The notes beneath the pieces were generated by a model, which was not told the origin of the DNA, did no database searches, and saw nothing but the letters and a program-made list of their open reading frames with translations. Shown here piece after piece: positions 8,880 through 16,839 of a stretch of 64,000 bases of DNA; the first letter of the stretch is position 1; each line of letters opens with the position of its first letter. Position numbers and translations under genes: made by a program. The stretch comes from Umezawaea tangerina (lineage in GTDB: Bacteria > Actinomycetota > Actinomycetes > Mycobacteriales > Pseudonocardiaceae): the NCBI RefSeq assembly GCF_003002815.1, contig NZ_PVTF01000004.1:434001-498000 (forward strand). Reading direction: 5' to 3'.

Positions 8880-8883
8880 TATG

Positions 8884-9110
8884 AGCAAGAACACGGGCTC
8901 TGGGGCCCCTACCCGCGTCGCGCCCTTCCGATGATCAGCTAGAGTGGTCCTTGCACCGCACAAATGCCTGCACACTCACGTGCTCGCGGACCACCTCGGG
9001 TCGGTCATCGGTGCTCCTAACAACCATCGGCGCGATACACGCGTCGGGCTCGTCCTTGCGATCGGCGCCGCGACCCGCTGCACAACTGCGGAGCATCCCC
9101 GAGACGTGCC
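8884..9110 (+). other. Long untranslated leader of the DEAD-box helicase gene
   Basis: About 230 bases without a credible coding frame separate the RIO terminator from the helicase start. A TAGAGT at 8940-8945 could be a -10 box, though I see no convincing -35. If it is used, the mRNA would carry a leader of about 160 nt. RNA helicase genes often have long self-controlled or cold-responsive leaders, but no known riboswitch class was recognised here. Confidence 0.35.
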
Positions 9111-10679
9111 ATGTCCCGGAGGTTTGTTTTGCCACCCACGTCCCAGGGCCGTTCCGAGCGTCCGTCGTTCCGCAAGCCGCGGCCGCGTCGCTCTGGCCAG
9201 GGCAATGGCCGTCCCCAGTTCGCTGAGAACGGTCCTTCCACTGTCGCCGAGCACATCGAGAGCACCGTGCCGGAAGGCCCGCTGCCCACGTTCGCCGAGC
9301 TCGGCCTCTCCGACGAGCTGCTCCGCGCGCTGACCGCTGCGGGCATCGAGTCCCCGTTCCCGATCCAGGCCGCCACGCTCCCCGACGCCCTCGCGGGCCG
9401 GGACGTGCTCGGTCGCGGCCAGACGGGCTCCGGCAAGACGCTGGCGTTCGGTCTGGCGCTGCTGTCCCGCCTCGCGGGCCAGCGGGCCAAGCCGCTCATG
9501 CCGCGCGCACTGATCCTGGTGCCCACCCGTGAGCTCGCGATGCAGGTCGAGGAAGCCCTCTCCCCGTACGCCCGGTCGCTGGGCCTGTCGGCCCGCGTGG
9601 TCGTCGGCGGCACGTCGTTCCCGCGTCAGATCGACGCGCTGCGCCGTGGTGTCGACCTCCTGATCGCGACGCCGGGCCGCCTGTCGGACCACGTCCGCCA
9701 GGGCACCTGCGACCTGTCCGACGTGCGCTTCACCGCGTTGGACGAGGCCGACCAGATGGCCGACATGGGCTTCATGCCCCAGGTCCGCGCCATCCTCGAC
9801 CTGACCCCGCAGGACGGCCAGCGCATGCTGTTCTCCGCGACGCTCGACGGCGACGTGGACAAGCTGGTCCGCCAGTACCTGCACAACCCGGTGACCCACT
9901 CGGTCGCGCCGCCCACCGGCAGCGTGATCACCATGGAGCACCACCTGCTGCTCGTGTCGGCCGATGACAAGCAGAACGTCATCACCGAGGTGGCGGCCCG
10001 CGAGGGGCGCACGATCATGTTCGTGCGCACCAAGCACCACGTGGACCGCTTGGCGAAGAAGCTCCGCTCGGTCGGCGTGCACGCGGGTGCGTTGCACGGC
10101 GGCAAGGCGCAGAGCGCCCGCACCAGGGTCCTCGGCGAGTTCCGCGACGGCACCACGCCGGTGCTGATCGCGACCGACGTCGCCGCCCGCGGCATCCACG
10201 TCGACGACGTGAGCCTCGTGGTCCACGTCGACCCGCCCGCCGACTCGAAGGACTACCTGCACCGCGCCGGTCGCACGGCGCGCGCGGGGCAGTCCGGTGT
10301 GGTCGTCACGATGGTCACGCACGACCAGCGCCGCGCCGTGCAGGGCCTCACCGCCCGCGCGGGCATCCGTCCGGAGAGCACCAAGGTGTCCCCCGGCAAC
10401 GAGGACCTGATCCGCATCACGGGCGCCCGCGTGCCCAGCGGTGAGCCGGTCATCGAGCCCGTGATCCCCGAGCGCGGCAACCGCCGCGGCGGCCCGCGTC
10501 GTGGAGGCCCCTTCGGCTCCGGTGGCGGTCGCACCTCGGAGTTCCGCGGCGGCAGCCGTGGTCGCAGTGACCGCGGGTCCAGTGGCGGTCGCAGCGAAGG
10601 CGGCTACCGCGGTGGCGCCACCGCGGGTGCGGGTGCCGGCAGCGGTGGCGGTCGTCCTCGCCCGGCCCGCTCGTACTAA
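9111..10679 (+). CDS. DEAD-box RNA helicase with Arg/Gly-rich tail
   Basis: ATP-dependent RNA helicase of about 520 residues. Domain 1 shows the Q motif (FPIQAATL), motif I GQTGSGKT, Ia PTRELA, Ib TPGR, motif II DEAD and motif III SAT. Domain 2 shows motif IV (IMFVRTK), V (VLIATDVAARGIHV) and VI (HRAGRTARAG). The last 75 residues are a disordered Gly/Arg/Ser RGG-like tail that binds RNA non-specifically. It probably acts in rRNA folding or mRNA turnover. The start is uncertain: ATG 9111 has no ribosome site, while TTG 9129 has GGAGG at 9118-9122 with 6-nt spacing. A very stable hairpin follows the gene. Confidence 0.95.
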   Translation: MSRRFVLPPTSQGRSERPSFRKPRPRRSGQGNGRPQFAENGPSTVAEHIESTVPEGPLPTFAELGLSDELLRALTAAGIESPFPIQAATLPDALAGRDVLGRGQTGSGKTLAFGLALLSRLAGQRAKPLMPRALILVPTRELAMQVEEALSPYARSLGLSARVVVGGTSFPRQIDALRRGVDLLIATPGRLSDHVRQGTCDLSDVRFTALDEADQMADMGFMPQVRAILDLTPQDGQRMLFSATLDGDVDKLVRQYLHNPVTHSVAPPTGSVITMEHHLLLVSADDKQNVITEVAAREGRTIMFVRTKHHVDRLAKKLRSVGVHAGALHGGKAQSARTRVLGEFRDGTTPVLIATDVAARGIHVDDVSLVVHVDPPADSKDYLHRAGRTARAGQSGVVVTMVTHDQRRAVQGLTARAGIRPESTKVSPGNEDLIRITGARVPSGEPVIEPVIPERGNRRGGPRRGGPFGSGGGRTSEFRGGSRGRSDRGSSGGRSEGGYRGGATAGAGAGSGGGRPRPARSY

Positions 10680-10690
10680 GTAGCCAACAA

Positions 10691-10730
10691 CGCGGAAGGC
10701 CCCCTTGGTCCGCCAAGGGGGCCTTCCGCG
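10691..10730. terminator. Bidirectional hairpin between helicase and cysG-type genes
   Basis: Perfect 18-bp stem (CGCGGAAGGCCCCCTTGG with its complement) and a 4-nt loop. It lies between the convergent helicase stop (10679) and methyltransferase stop (10734), so it serves both genes. Confidence 0.88.
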
Positions 10731-10733
10731 TCC

Positions 10734-11942
10734 TCACAGGTCCTTGGCCAGCCCCGCGACAGTGCCGACCACGATGATCGCGGGTGGGCGGATCGACTCG
10801 CTCACGATGTCGTCGGCGACCTTGTCCAGAGTGGAGCGGACGACCCGCTGGGTCCGCGTGGTCCCCTCCTGGATCACCGAGACCGGTGTGTCGTGGGGCC
10901 GCCCACCGGCCATCAGGGCGTCCGCAAACGCTCGCGACCTCTCCACGCCCATCAGGATCACCAGCGTCCCGCGCAGCCGCGCCAACGCCCCCCAGTCCAC
11001 CAGGGACCGTTCGTCGTCCGGCGCGACGTGGCCGGACACCACGACGACCTCGTGCGCCACGCCCCGGTGGGTCACCGGGATGTCCACCATGGCGGGCACC
11101 CCGAACGCGCTGGAGATGCCCGGCACCACGGTCACCGGCACGCCGGCCTCGGCGCACGCCAGCAGCTCCTCGAAGCCGCGGCCGAACACGTACGGGTCGC
11201 CGCCCTTGAGGCGCACCACGAACTTGCCCGCCTTGGCGTTCTCGACCAGCGTGCTGTTGATGAAGTCCTGCGACGCCGCCCGCCCGTACGGGATCTTGGA
11301 CGCGTCCACGACCTCCACCGTGGACGACAGCTCGTCCAGCAGCTCGCGCGGTGCCAGCCGGTCCGCGACCACGACGTCGGCGCGCGCCAGCAGCCTGCGC
11401 CCGCGCACGGTGATCAGGTCCGGGTCGCCGGGGCCGCCGCCGACCAGCGCCACGCCCGCGGGCTGCTCGTGGTGGTCGACGACGGTCGCGTCGCGCAGCG
11501 CCGACAGCAGGCCGTCGCGCACCCGTGCCGACCGCCGGTGCTCCCCGCCTGCCAACACGCCCACCAGCAGCCCGTCGTGGCCGCCGACGGCGGGTGTCAC
11601 GGCCGTGCCCAGCGCGGCGACGTCGGCCCGCACGCAGAAGACCCGGCGTTGCTCGGCGTCGGCCGCGATCCGCTCGTTCACCTCGGCGACCGACGTGCAC
11701 GCCAGGACGTACCAGGCCCCGTCCAGGTCGCCTTCGGCGTAGCCGCGCGCGTGCCACGTCACCTCACCGCTGTCGACCATGCCCTCCACCGCGGGGGTGA
11801 CCTCGGGTGAGATCAGGTCGACGACGGCCCCCGCCGCCACCAGGCGCGGCAGCCGCCGCTGCGCGACCGTGCCGCCACCGACCACGACGACCCGCCTGCC
11901 GCCCAGGTCGAGGCCCACCAGGTAGTGCTGTTCACCTTGCAT
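10734..11942 (-). CDS. cobA: CysG-type uroporphyrinogen-III C-methyltransferase fused to precorrin-2 dehydrogenase domain
   Basis: Bifunctional enzyme of 402 residues making precorrin-2, the branch point of siroheme and cobalamin. The N-terminal domain (about 1-150) has a Rossmann NAD-binding motif VVVVGGGTVAQRRLP typical of the CysG dehydrogenase/ferrochelatase half. The C-terminal SAM-dependent methyltransferase (about 160-402) has VALVGGGPGDPDLITVRG, VVADRLAP, RLKGGDPYVFGRG and VPGISSAFGVPA, all signatures of uroporphyrinogen methyltransferase. E. coli CysG is about 457 residues, so the linker region is shorter here. It lies upstream in pathway terms of the cobalamin operon at 16.8-24.2 kb, but it is a separate leftward gene. 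Confidence 0.93.
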   Translation of the reverse strand: MQGEQHYLVGLDLGGRRVVVVGGGTVAQRRLPRLVAAGAVVDLISPEVTPAVEGMVDSGEVTWHARGYAEGDLDGAWYVLACTSVAEVNERIAADAEQRRVFCVRADVAALGTAVTPAVGGHDGLLVGVLAGGEHRRSARVRDGLLSALRDATVVDHHEQPAGVALVGGGPGDPDLITVRGRRLLARADVVVADRLAPRELLDELSSTVEVVDASKIPYGRAASQDFINSTLVENAKAGKFVVRLKGGDPYVFGRGFEELLACAEAGVPVTVVPGISSAFGVPAMVDIPVTHRGVAHEVVVVSGHVAPDDERSLVDWGALARLRGTLVILMGVERSRAFADALMAGGRPHDTPVSVIQEGTTRTQRVVRSTLDKVADDIVSESIRPPAIIVVGTVAGLAKDL

Positions 11943-11988
11943 GGGTCACAGCATCCCCACGCGGACGCCCCCGGCCAACTCGGGAGTT

Positions 11989-12702
11989 TCACATGTCGAG
12001 CAGTTCGAAGCCCGCGGCGAGCCGACCGCCGAACCGACGCCCCGTCTCCTCCGCCGCCCGGCGCAGGAAGGGCTCCGGATTCGCCATGTCACCGCTCAAA
12101 GCGGCCAGGTAGGCGGCGTGTTCGCGCAACGAGGCCACCGACCGGTCGAAGTGCTCTGTGATGTCCACCGCATGCGTCGCCAGCGGCGACCCGGACACCG
12201 CGACGTGCCGCACACCACCCCACGGTTCGAGCCCCAGGTCGCGGAAGACCCACCGGTTCGCCGCGTCGCGCACGGCGTCGATCGCGGCGGTCCCCACGAC
12301 CCGGTGGTCGGCCATGTTGAGGAACCCGCCGTGGTAGGTCTCGTGGTGGTTGCCGGTGATCACCAGGTCGGGTCGGTGCCTGCGGATGGCGGCCGCGATG
12401 TCCCGCCGCAGCGGGAGACCGTAGGTCATCATCCCGTCCGGGTGGTCCAGGAACTCGACCTCGGACACGCCCACCACCGCCGCGCTCGCCACCTGCTCCC
12501 GCTCGCGCACCGGGCCCGCCTCCTCGGGCGGCATCGTGTCGATGCCCGCCTCGCCCCGGCAGGCGAGCAGGTACCGGACGGTCTTGCCCTGGTCGGTCCA
12601 CCGGGCGATGGCGCCCGAGGCGCCGTACTCCAGGTCGTCGGGGTGCGCCACGACGGCCAGGGCGCTCTGCCAGTCCTCCGGCATCGGAGTGAGGTCATCC
12701 AT
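11989..12702 (-). CDS. PIG-L family N-acetylglucosaminyl deacetylase-like zinc hydrolase
   Basis: A 237-residue LmbE/PIG-L deacetylase. Zinc-binding signature AHPDD lies near residue 19 (His, Asp, Asp), a further conserved TGNHHETYHGGFLNMADH region at about 115-132 supplies the third ligand His, and MPPEEAGPVREREQ is the usual helix. Relatives include MshB of mycothiol synthesis and antibiotic-related deacetylases. The closest type here appears to be the short soluble actinobacterial group rather than MshB itself (about 300 residues). It shares a divergent promoter region with the XRE regulator at 12800. Confidence 0.88.
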   Translation of the reverse strand: MDDLTPMPEDWQSALAVVAHPDDLEYGASGAIARWTDQGKTVRYLLACRGEAGIDTMPPEEAGPVREREQVASAAVVGVSEVEFLDHPDGMMTYGLPLRRDIAAAIRRHRPDLVITGNHHETYHGGFLNMADHRVVGTAAIDAVRDAANRWVFRDLGLEPWGGVRHVAVSGSPLATHAVDITEHFDRSVASLREHAAYLAALSGDMANPEPFLRRAAEETGRRFGGRLAAGFELLDM

Positions 12703-12799
12703 TCGCGCAGTCTATTTCCCAACGGTCAAGAAATGCACGGGATAATACTTTGCGGTGAACAACCGAGGCATTCCGGATGTCCGACGGTACATTAAACAC

Positions 12800-13708
12800 A
12801 TGAGGGATGACCGCGACTCCGACGTAGTGCGGACCAGTGTGCACAGCCGGACCTTCGGCGAGGAATTGGCGCGGGTGCGGGAACACGCGCACTTCCGCGG
12901 CAAGGAGCTCGGCGAGGTGCTCGACTGGTCGCCCTCGCGGATCTCGCACGTCGAACACGGGTCGAGGGGCACGAGCGAGGCCGACCTGGCCTACTACCTG
13001 GGCATGTGCGGCGCCGACCCTCACACCACCGCCCGGATCATGGACCTGCACAAGCAGATCGACAACGAATACCTCATCCACAACCACGAACCCGGCCTAC
13101 CCGACGAGGTCCGGACATTGATACGCCACGAATCGGTCGCGACGGGCATCCACCACTACGAATCGATGATCCTCCCAGGAATACTGCAAACCCCTGACTA
13201 CGCCCGAGCGATCATCGGCTCAGCGATCGGGGTGCCAGCAGGTGGAGTGGAGGCGCGAGTCCAGGCTCGGATGGATCGTCAATCGATGCTTCACCGGGCC
13301 GAGGCACCCACCTGTGTGTTCTACATCCATGAGGCAGCGCTGCGGAACGGGGCGGGCGGCGGGCGGGTGATGGAGGACCAGATGATGCACTTGGTGCTCC
13401 TGTCCAACTGGCGCAAGATCACCATCCGGGTGGTGCCGCTCGGAACACCGGGCGCCACCTGGCTCCGAGGCCAGTTCATGATCATGGACTACGCCCGATA
13501 CCGGTCGGTGGTTTACGTCGAGCAGGAGGTCTCCAGCCTGTTCCTGGATGAGCCGACACCGGTCGCGACTTACCGCCTGATGGCTGAACGTCTCGATGAG
13601 GTCGCGCTGAATGAGGAAGAATCGCGGTCGTTGCTCGCCGACTTGGGGAGCGAGTACTACGAACCGCGAGGTGCCGATGACCGACCAGGAAACCTCGACC
13701 TGGCATAA
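12800..13708 (+). CDS. XRE-family regulator with DUF5753 domain
   Basis: Helix-turn-helix regulator of 302 residues. The N-terminal HTH covers LARVREHAHFRGKELGEVLD and WSPSRISHVEHG. The rest is a DUF5753 effector-like domain with YESMILPGILQTPDYARAII and RMDRQSMLHRAEAP. Such proteins are paired with small DUF397 proteins throughout Streptomyces and Pseudonocardiales (BldB/WhiJ-type systems). A TACATT box at 12788-12793 ends 6 nt before ATG 12800, which fits a leaderless transcript starting at that ATG. The in-frame GTG at 12755 is the alternative start. The DUF397 gene overlaps its 3' end by 32 bp. Confidence 0.9.
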   Translation: MRDDRDSDVVRTSVHSRTFGEELARVREHAHFRGKELGEVLDWSPSRISHVEHGSRGTSEADLAYYLGMCGADPHTTARIMDLHKQIDNEYLIHNHEPGLPDEVRTLIRHESVATGIHHYESMILPGILQTPDYARAIIGSAIGVPAGGVEARVQARMDRQSMLHRAEAPTCVFYIHEAALRNGAGGGRVMEDQMMHLVLLSNWRKITIRVVPLGTPGATWLRGQFMIMDYARYRSVVYVEQEVSSLFLDEPTPVATYRLMAERLDEVALNEEESRSLLADLGSEYYEPRGADDRPGNLDLA

Positions 13709-13910
13709 GAGCAGCTACAGCGGCGGAAACGGCAACTGCGTTGAGATCACCTGGCGCACTAGCAGCTACAGCGGCGGCAATGGGGGCTGCGTCGCTGTCG
13801 CGTGGCCTGGAGCGAGGGTGGCTGTGCGGGACTCGAAGAACGCCACCGGACCGGCGTTGGACTTCCCGCCGGTCCAGTGGCGCGCGTTCTGCGCTCTTCT
13901 CGCTGCCTAG
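13677..13910 (+). CDS. DUF397 protein with internally duplicated motif
   Basis: A 77-residue DUF397 protein, the usual partner of XRE/DUF5753 regulators and thought to antagonise or modulate them. It overlaps its partner gene by 32 bp, implying translational coupling. The usual W-x-KSSYSGGNG-x-CVE motif occurs twice in succession (TWHKSSYSGGNGNCVEI, then TWRTSSYSGGNGGCVAV), followed by the normal VAVRDSKN and the final PVQWRAFCALL. Typical members have the motif once. Confidence 0.88.
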   Translation: MTDQETSTWHKSSYSGGNGNCVEITWRTSSYSGGNGGCVAVAWPGARVAVRDSKNATGPALDFPPVQWRAFCALLAA

Positions 13911-13939
13911 CTTCCCAACTGCTTAGGCTGCCTAGCTGT

Positions 13940-14221
13940 CTAGCTGCCTTCGACGATGGTCACGTTGGTCGCCAGGGCTCGGCAGGAGACGCCGAGGGTG
14001 CCGTAGCCACCGGAGATGCGGATCCACATGCTCTTGACCGAGGAGCCGTCAGCGCAGTCGACGACGATGCGGAAGGTGCCGGTGCCGTGGCACCAGCCGT
14101 TGCCGACGTTGCGCTCGACCTTGGTACCGCAGTCGTGCAGTCCACTCGGCGCGGCCACCGCGACGGCGGGTGCGGAAGCGGCGGCGATACCGATCAGCAG
14201 TGCTATCAGTCGTTTGCCCAT
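13940..14221 (-). CDS. Small secreted protein of unknown function
   Basis: A 93-residue protein from ATG 14221 with a Sec signal peptide: GKRLIALLIGIAAASAPAVAVAAP, with likely cleavage after VAA near residue 24. The mature part of about 70 residues has four Cys (HDCG, NGWCHG, VDCADG, VSCRAL), which could form two disulfides. No family was recognised. It lies downstream of the trypsin-like gene on the same strand, separated from it by a hairpin. A start further upstream, at 14266, would place charged residues before the signal sequence and overlap that hairpin. Confidence 0.7.
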   Translation of the reverse strand: MGKRLIALLIGIAAASAPAVAVAAPSGLHDCGTKVERNVGNGWCHGTGTFRIVVDCADGSSVKSMWIRISGGYGTLGVSCRALATNVTIVEGS

Positions 14222-14245
14222 GCCCTCGATCCGAACACGGGCGGG

Positions 14246-14278
14246 GCCCACGACCGGGCCATCCACCCGGTCGTGGGC
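14246..14278 (-). terminator. Hairpin terminator of the first trypsin-like gene
   Basis: Perfect 13-bp stem (GCCCACGACCGGG with its complement) and a 7-nt loop, 18 bp beyond the protease stop on the minus strand. Confidence 0.75.
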
Positions 14279-14296
14279 GTGCCACCACCTACGCGG

Positions 14297-15082
14297 TCAG
14301 ACGCCGATCTGCTCGATGAGCAGGTCGTAGTAGGAGGCCACCCTGGAGTACACGCCGGGGTAACCCGCCAGTGCGCAGCCGCGACCCCACGAAGTCGCGC
14401 CGATGAGCTTGCCACCGGCGACGATGGGTCCGCCGGAGTCGCCCTGGCAGGTGTCGACCCCGCCCTCGGGGAAGCCCGCGCACACCATGGAGAGGCTGCT
14501 GTACTGCGGGTACGCGGTCTGGCAGGTCTCGTCCGAGGTGAGCGGGACGGTGGCCTTGAGCAGGTAGCGCGACGCCGAACCACCCGATGAGGTGGTCCCC
14601 CAACCCAGGACGGTGGTGCTGGTGCCCGCCGTGTACAGGTCGGTGTCGGCGGGCGTGGCCAGCGGCAGGTAGGTGGAGTTGATGGACTGGTCGAGGGTCA
14701 GCACGGCGACGTCGGAGCCCGCCGTGGCGGTGCGGTAGTCCGGGTGCACCCAGATGGCCGTCACGCCCGCGACGATGCCCGCGGTGCTCTGCTTGTCCTC
14801 GCGCCCCCAGACGACCCGCGTGCTGGCGGGTGTGCGACCGGAGACGCAGTGCGCGGCGGTGACGACCTTGTCGCCCTTGACGAGGCTGCCGCCGCAGAAC
14901 TGGGAACCGCTGGTGCTCGACAGGAACACGGTCCACGGGTACTGGCTGATCGTGGCGCGGGAGCCGCCCACGACGAACGGGGTGACGTCGGCGGACGAGG
15001 GGACGCTGGTCAACAGGCCGACGACGGCCGCGATGGCGGCGACGACGGTGAACTTCACCAGGCGATGCAGGGTGTTCGCCAC
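14297..15082 (-). CDS. Secreted trypsin-like serine protease (S1)
   Basis: A 261-residue chymotrypsin-fold protease. Signal peptide spans about residues 1-33, followed by a short propeptide and the activation site FVVGG (mature Val-Val-Gly-Gly terminus). Catalytic triad: His in VTAAHCVSG, Asp in GSDVAVLTL, Ser in CQGDSGGP. The trypsin-specificity Asp lies six residues before Ser (GVDTCQGDSGGP). GTG 15082 has GAAGGA immediately upstream, which beats the ATG starts 45-60 bp further up. Two paralogues occur in this window, at 31426-32175 and 33647-34492. Confidence 0.95.
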   Translation of the reverse strand: MANTLHRLVKFTVVAAIAAVVGLLTSVPSSADVTPFVVGGSRATISQYPWTVFLSSTSGSQFCGGSLVKGDKVVTAAHCVSGRTPASTRVVWGREDKQSTAGIVAGVTAIWVHPDYRTATAGSDVAVLTLDQSINSTYLPLATPADTDLYTAGTSTTVLGWGTTSSGGSASRYLLKATVPLTSDETCQTAYPQYSSLSMVCAGFPEGGVDTCQGDSGGPIVAGGKLIGATSWGRGCALAGYPGVYSRVASYYDLLIEQIGV

Positions 15083-15196
15083 TGGAGTCCTTCCTTCGGG
15101 TAAGGGCGGCACCCAAGGGATATCGATCATGGCGAACACCCGGCAACCCCTACGCGGATTACGACTCCGGTTTCACAGTTGACCAGGGTCCGGGGT

Positions 15197-16591
15197 CTAG
15201 AGGATGCCGCGGGCCACGAATGCGGCCTTGACCTTGTCCGCGGTCCTGTTGCCGCACAACGCCTTCGCGGTCGCCACGGTGGTCTCGGCCGCCTGGGCGA
15301 ACGTGGTGTCCGGGGTGTAGGAGAACTGCGCCTCCAGCACGATGCGCGCGGACTCGTCGCGGCCGACGGCCTTGTAGACGTCGAACAGCGCGCGGGACCA
15401 GATCTGGCCGTCGAAGTGCACCTCGCCCTCGCGGTCGGCGACCTTGAGGTCGGTGTCCGTGCGGCGCAGGCAGTGCGGGGTGTCGTCGGTGTAGGCGGTG
15501 GCGTCCCAGTCGCCGATGCAGGCGATCGGGGTGGTCGCGGAGTCCTTCTGCAGCGGCACGGACATGATCATCGCCCACCAGTCGCCGAACGCCTCGCCGA
15601 TCGAGCCGCCGTCCAGGCTCTGGCCGAAGTTCGGCACCTGCGCGTCCTGGATGGCGTGGCCCAGCTCGTGCCAGATGATCTCGGCGTCCTCGGCGTCGTC
15701 CACGCCGCCGGTGCCGAAGGTGATCTGGTCGGTCGACGGGTCGTAGTAGGAGTTGTCGTCCTCGAAGCCGATGGTGGTGACGTCCTGGGCCTCGTTGTTG
15801 ACGTCCTTGAACCCGAGGCGCTGGATGTAGCGCTGCGCGTCGGTGATGCCGCTGTAGGCCATGACCTGCTCGAAGCGGTCGTCGGCGCGGGTGTACTCGA
15901 ACTTGCGGTTCTTCTGGAACGCCAGCTGCTCGGTGGGGCCGACGAGCTTCGCGTACTTGCCCGACAGGTAGCCCGAGGTGTCCAGATCGGACAGCCGGAC
16001 CTTCTTGTACGCCTTCGCCGGGACGGCCGCGTCGGCGTCGTCCTGGTCGGTCAGCGCCTCGTTCTGCAGGCTGGCCACGGGGTTCGGCGCGAAGACCTTG
16101 CCGGTGCCCTCGGCGCGCTTGACGATGTCCTCGGTCTTGATGACCTCACCGGACGCGGCGTCCACGATGGTCCGCACCGAACCGCGGTCGGTGCGCGACA
16201 CGACCGCGTAGACCAGCTTCGACTGCGGGCCGGGCAGCACGGACAGCTCGGTGGCGGCGCGGTCGCCCGCCACCTGCTGGTCCACCGTCGCGTCGGCGCG
16301 CTCGGTCGCGACCGACGGCGTCGTCGAGGCCAGCCCCGACACCGGGATCCGCCCGTCCTGCACGGTCGCGCGCTTCGTCCGCTTGTCCACGTGCTTCGCG
16401 TAGTACCCGCCGAGCACCGGCTTGCCCTCGAACGTCTGCGCGTACCAGTAGTGGGTCGCCAGCAGCGAGTCCCGCGTGGCCACCAGCTGGAGGTCGGCGG
16501 GCTCCGGTGGGGAGGCCTGGGCAACCACTCCGCCGGACAGGGACACCGCGCTCGCACAGCAAGCCACGGCGACAAGGCGACGCAGACGCAT
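15197..16591 (-). CDS. Secreted zinc metallopeptidase (fungalysin/thermolysin-like gluzincin)
   Basis: A 464-residue secreted zymogen. The signal peptide covers about 1-28 from ATG 16591. A propeptide of roughly 170 residues contains FEGKPVLGGYYAKHVD and SKLVYAVVSRT, resembling FTP/PepSY propeptides. The catalytic part has HELGH with the downstream glutamate in GSIGEAFGDWWA, the zinc signature of M36/M4 gluzincins. The ending KALCGNRTADKVKAAFVARGIL matches the C-terminal helices of the fungalysin-like group. It likely digests extracellular protein together with the neighbouring trypsin-like enzyme. About 250 bp upstream (16592-16839) hold no recognisable gene. Confidence 0.9.
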   Translation of the reverse strand: MRLRRLVAVACCASAVSLSGGVVAQASPPEPADLQLVATRDSLLATHYWYAQTFEGKPVLGGYYAKHVDKRTKRATVQDGRIPVSGLASTTPSVATERADATVDQQVAGDRAATELSVLPGPQSKLVYAVVSRTDRGSVRTIVDAASGEVIKTEDIVKRAEGTGKVFAPNPVASLQNEALTDQDDADAAVPAKAYKKVRLSDLDTSGYLSGKYAKLVGPTEQLAFQKNRKFEYTRADDRFEQVMAYSGITDAQRYIQRLGFKDVNNEAQDVTTIGFEDDNSYYDPSTDQITFGTGGVDDAEDAEIIWHELGHAIQDAQVPNFGQSLDGGSIGEAFGDWWAMIMSVPLQKDSATTPIACIGDWDATAYTDDTPHCLRRTDTDLKVADREGEVHFDGQIWSRALFDVYKAVGRDESARIVLEAQFSYTPDTTFAQAAETTVATAKALCGNRTADKVKAAFVARGIL

Positions 16592-16839
16592 GGGGAGTTC
16601 TCCAGATCGCAAGGCCCCGGAACGGATCGGGACGTCTGCGCAGGGACGCTAGTCCGCCGATCCGGTGGGAAAACCACCCGAAGGTAGGAAAAACCGCGTC
16701 AGCCCACTCACTGGGACACAAACTCTGTGGCCCATCCACAGGGTCGGGTCCCACGATCCAGTGCGGTGACCAAGAACCCTTGCCGGGGAATTCCGTCGTC
16801 CAGGACCGGAAATGCCCGTCGCGGATCGCGGTCGCCGCC

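Noticed and set aside
13911-13939. Repeated GCTGCCTAGC-like bases between DUF397 and the secreted protein gene
   Set aside because: Short, imperfect, and too small to call an element; it may be a weak terminator region.
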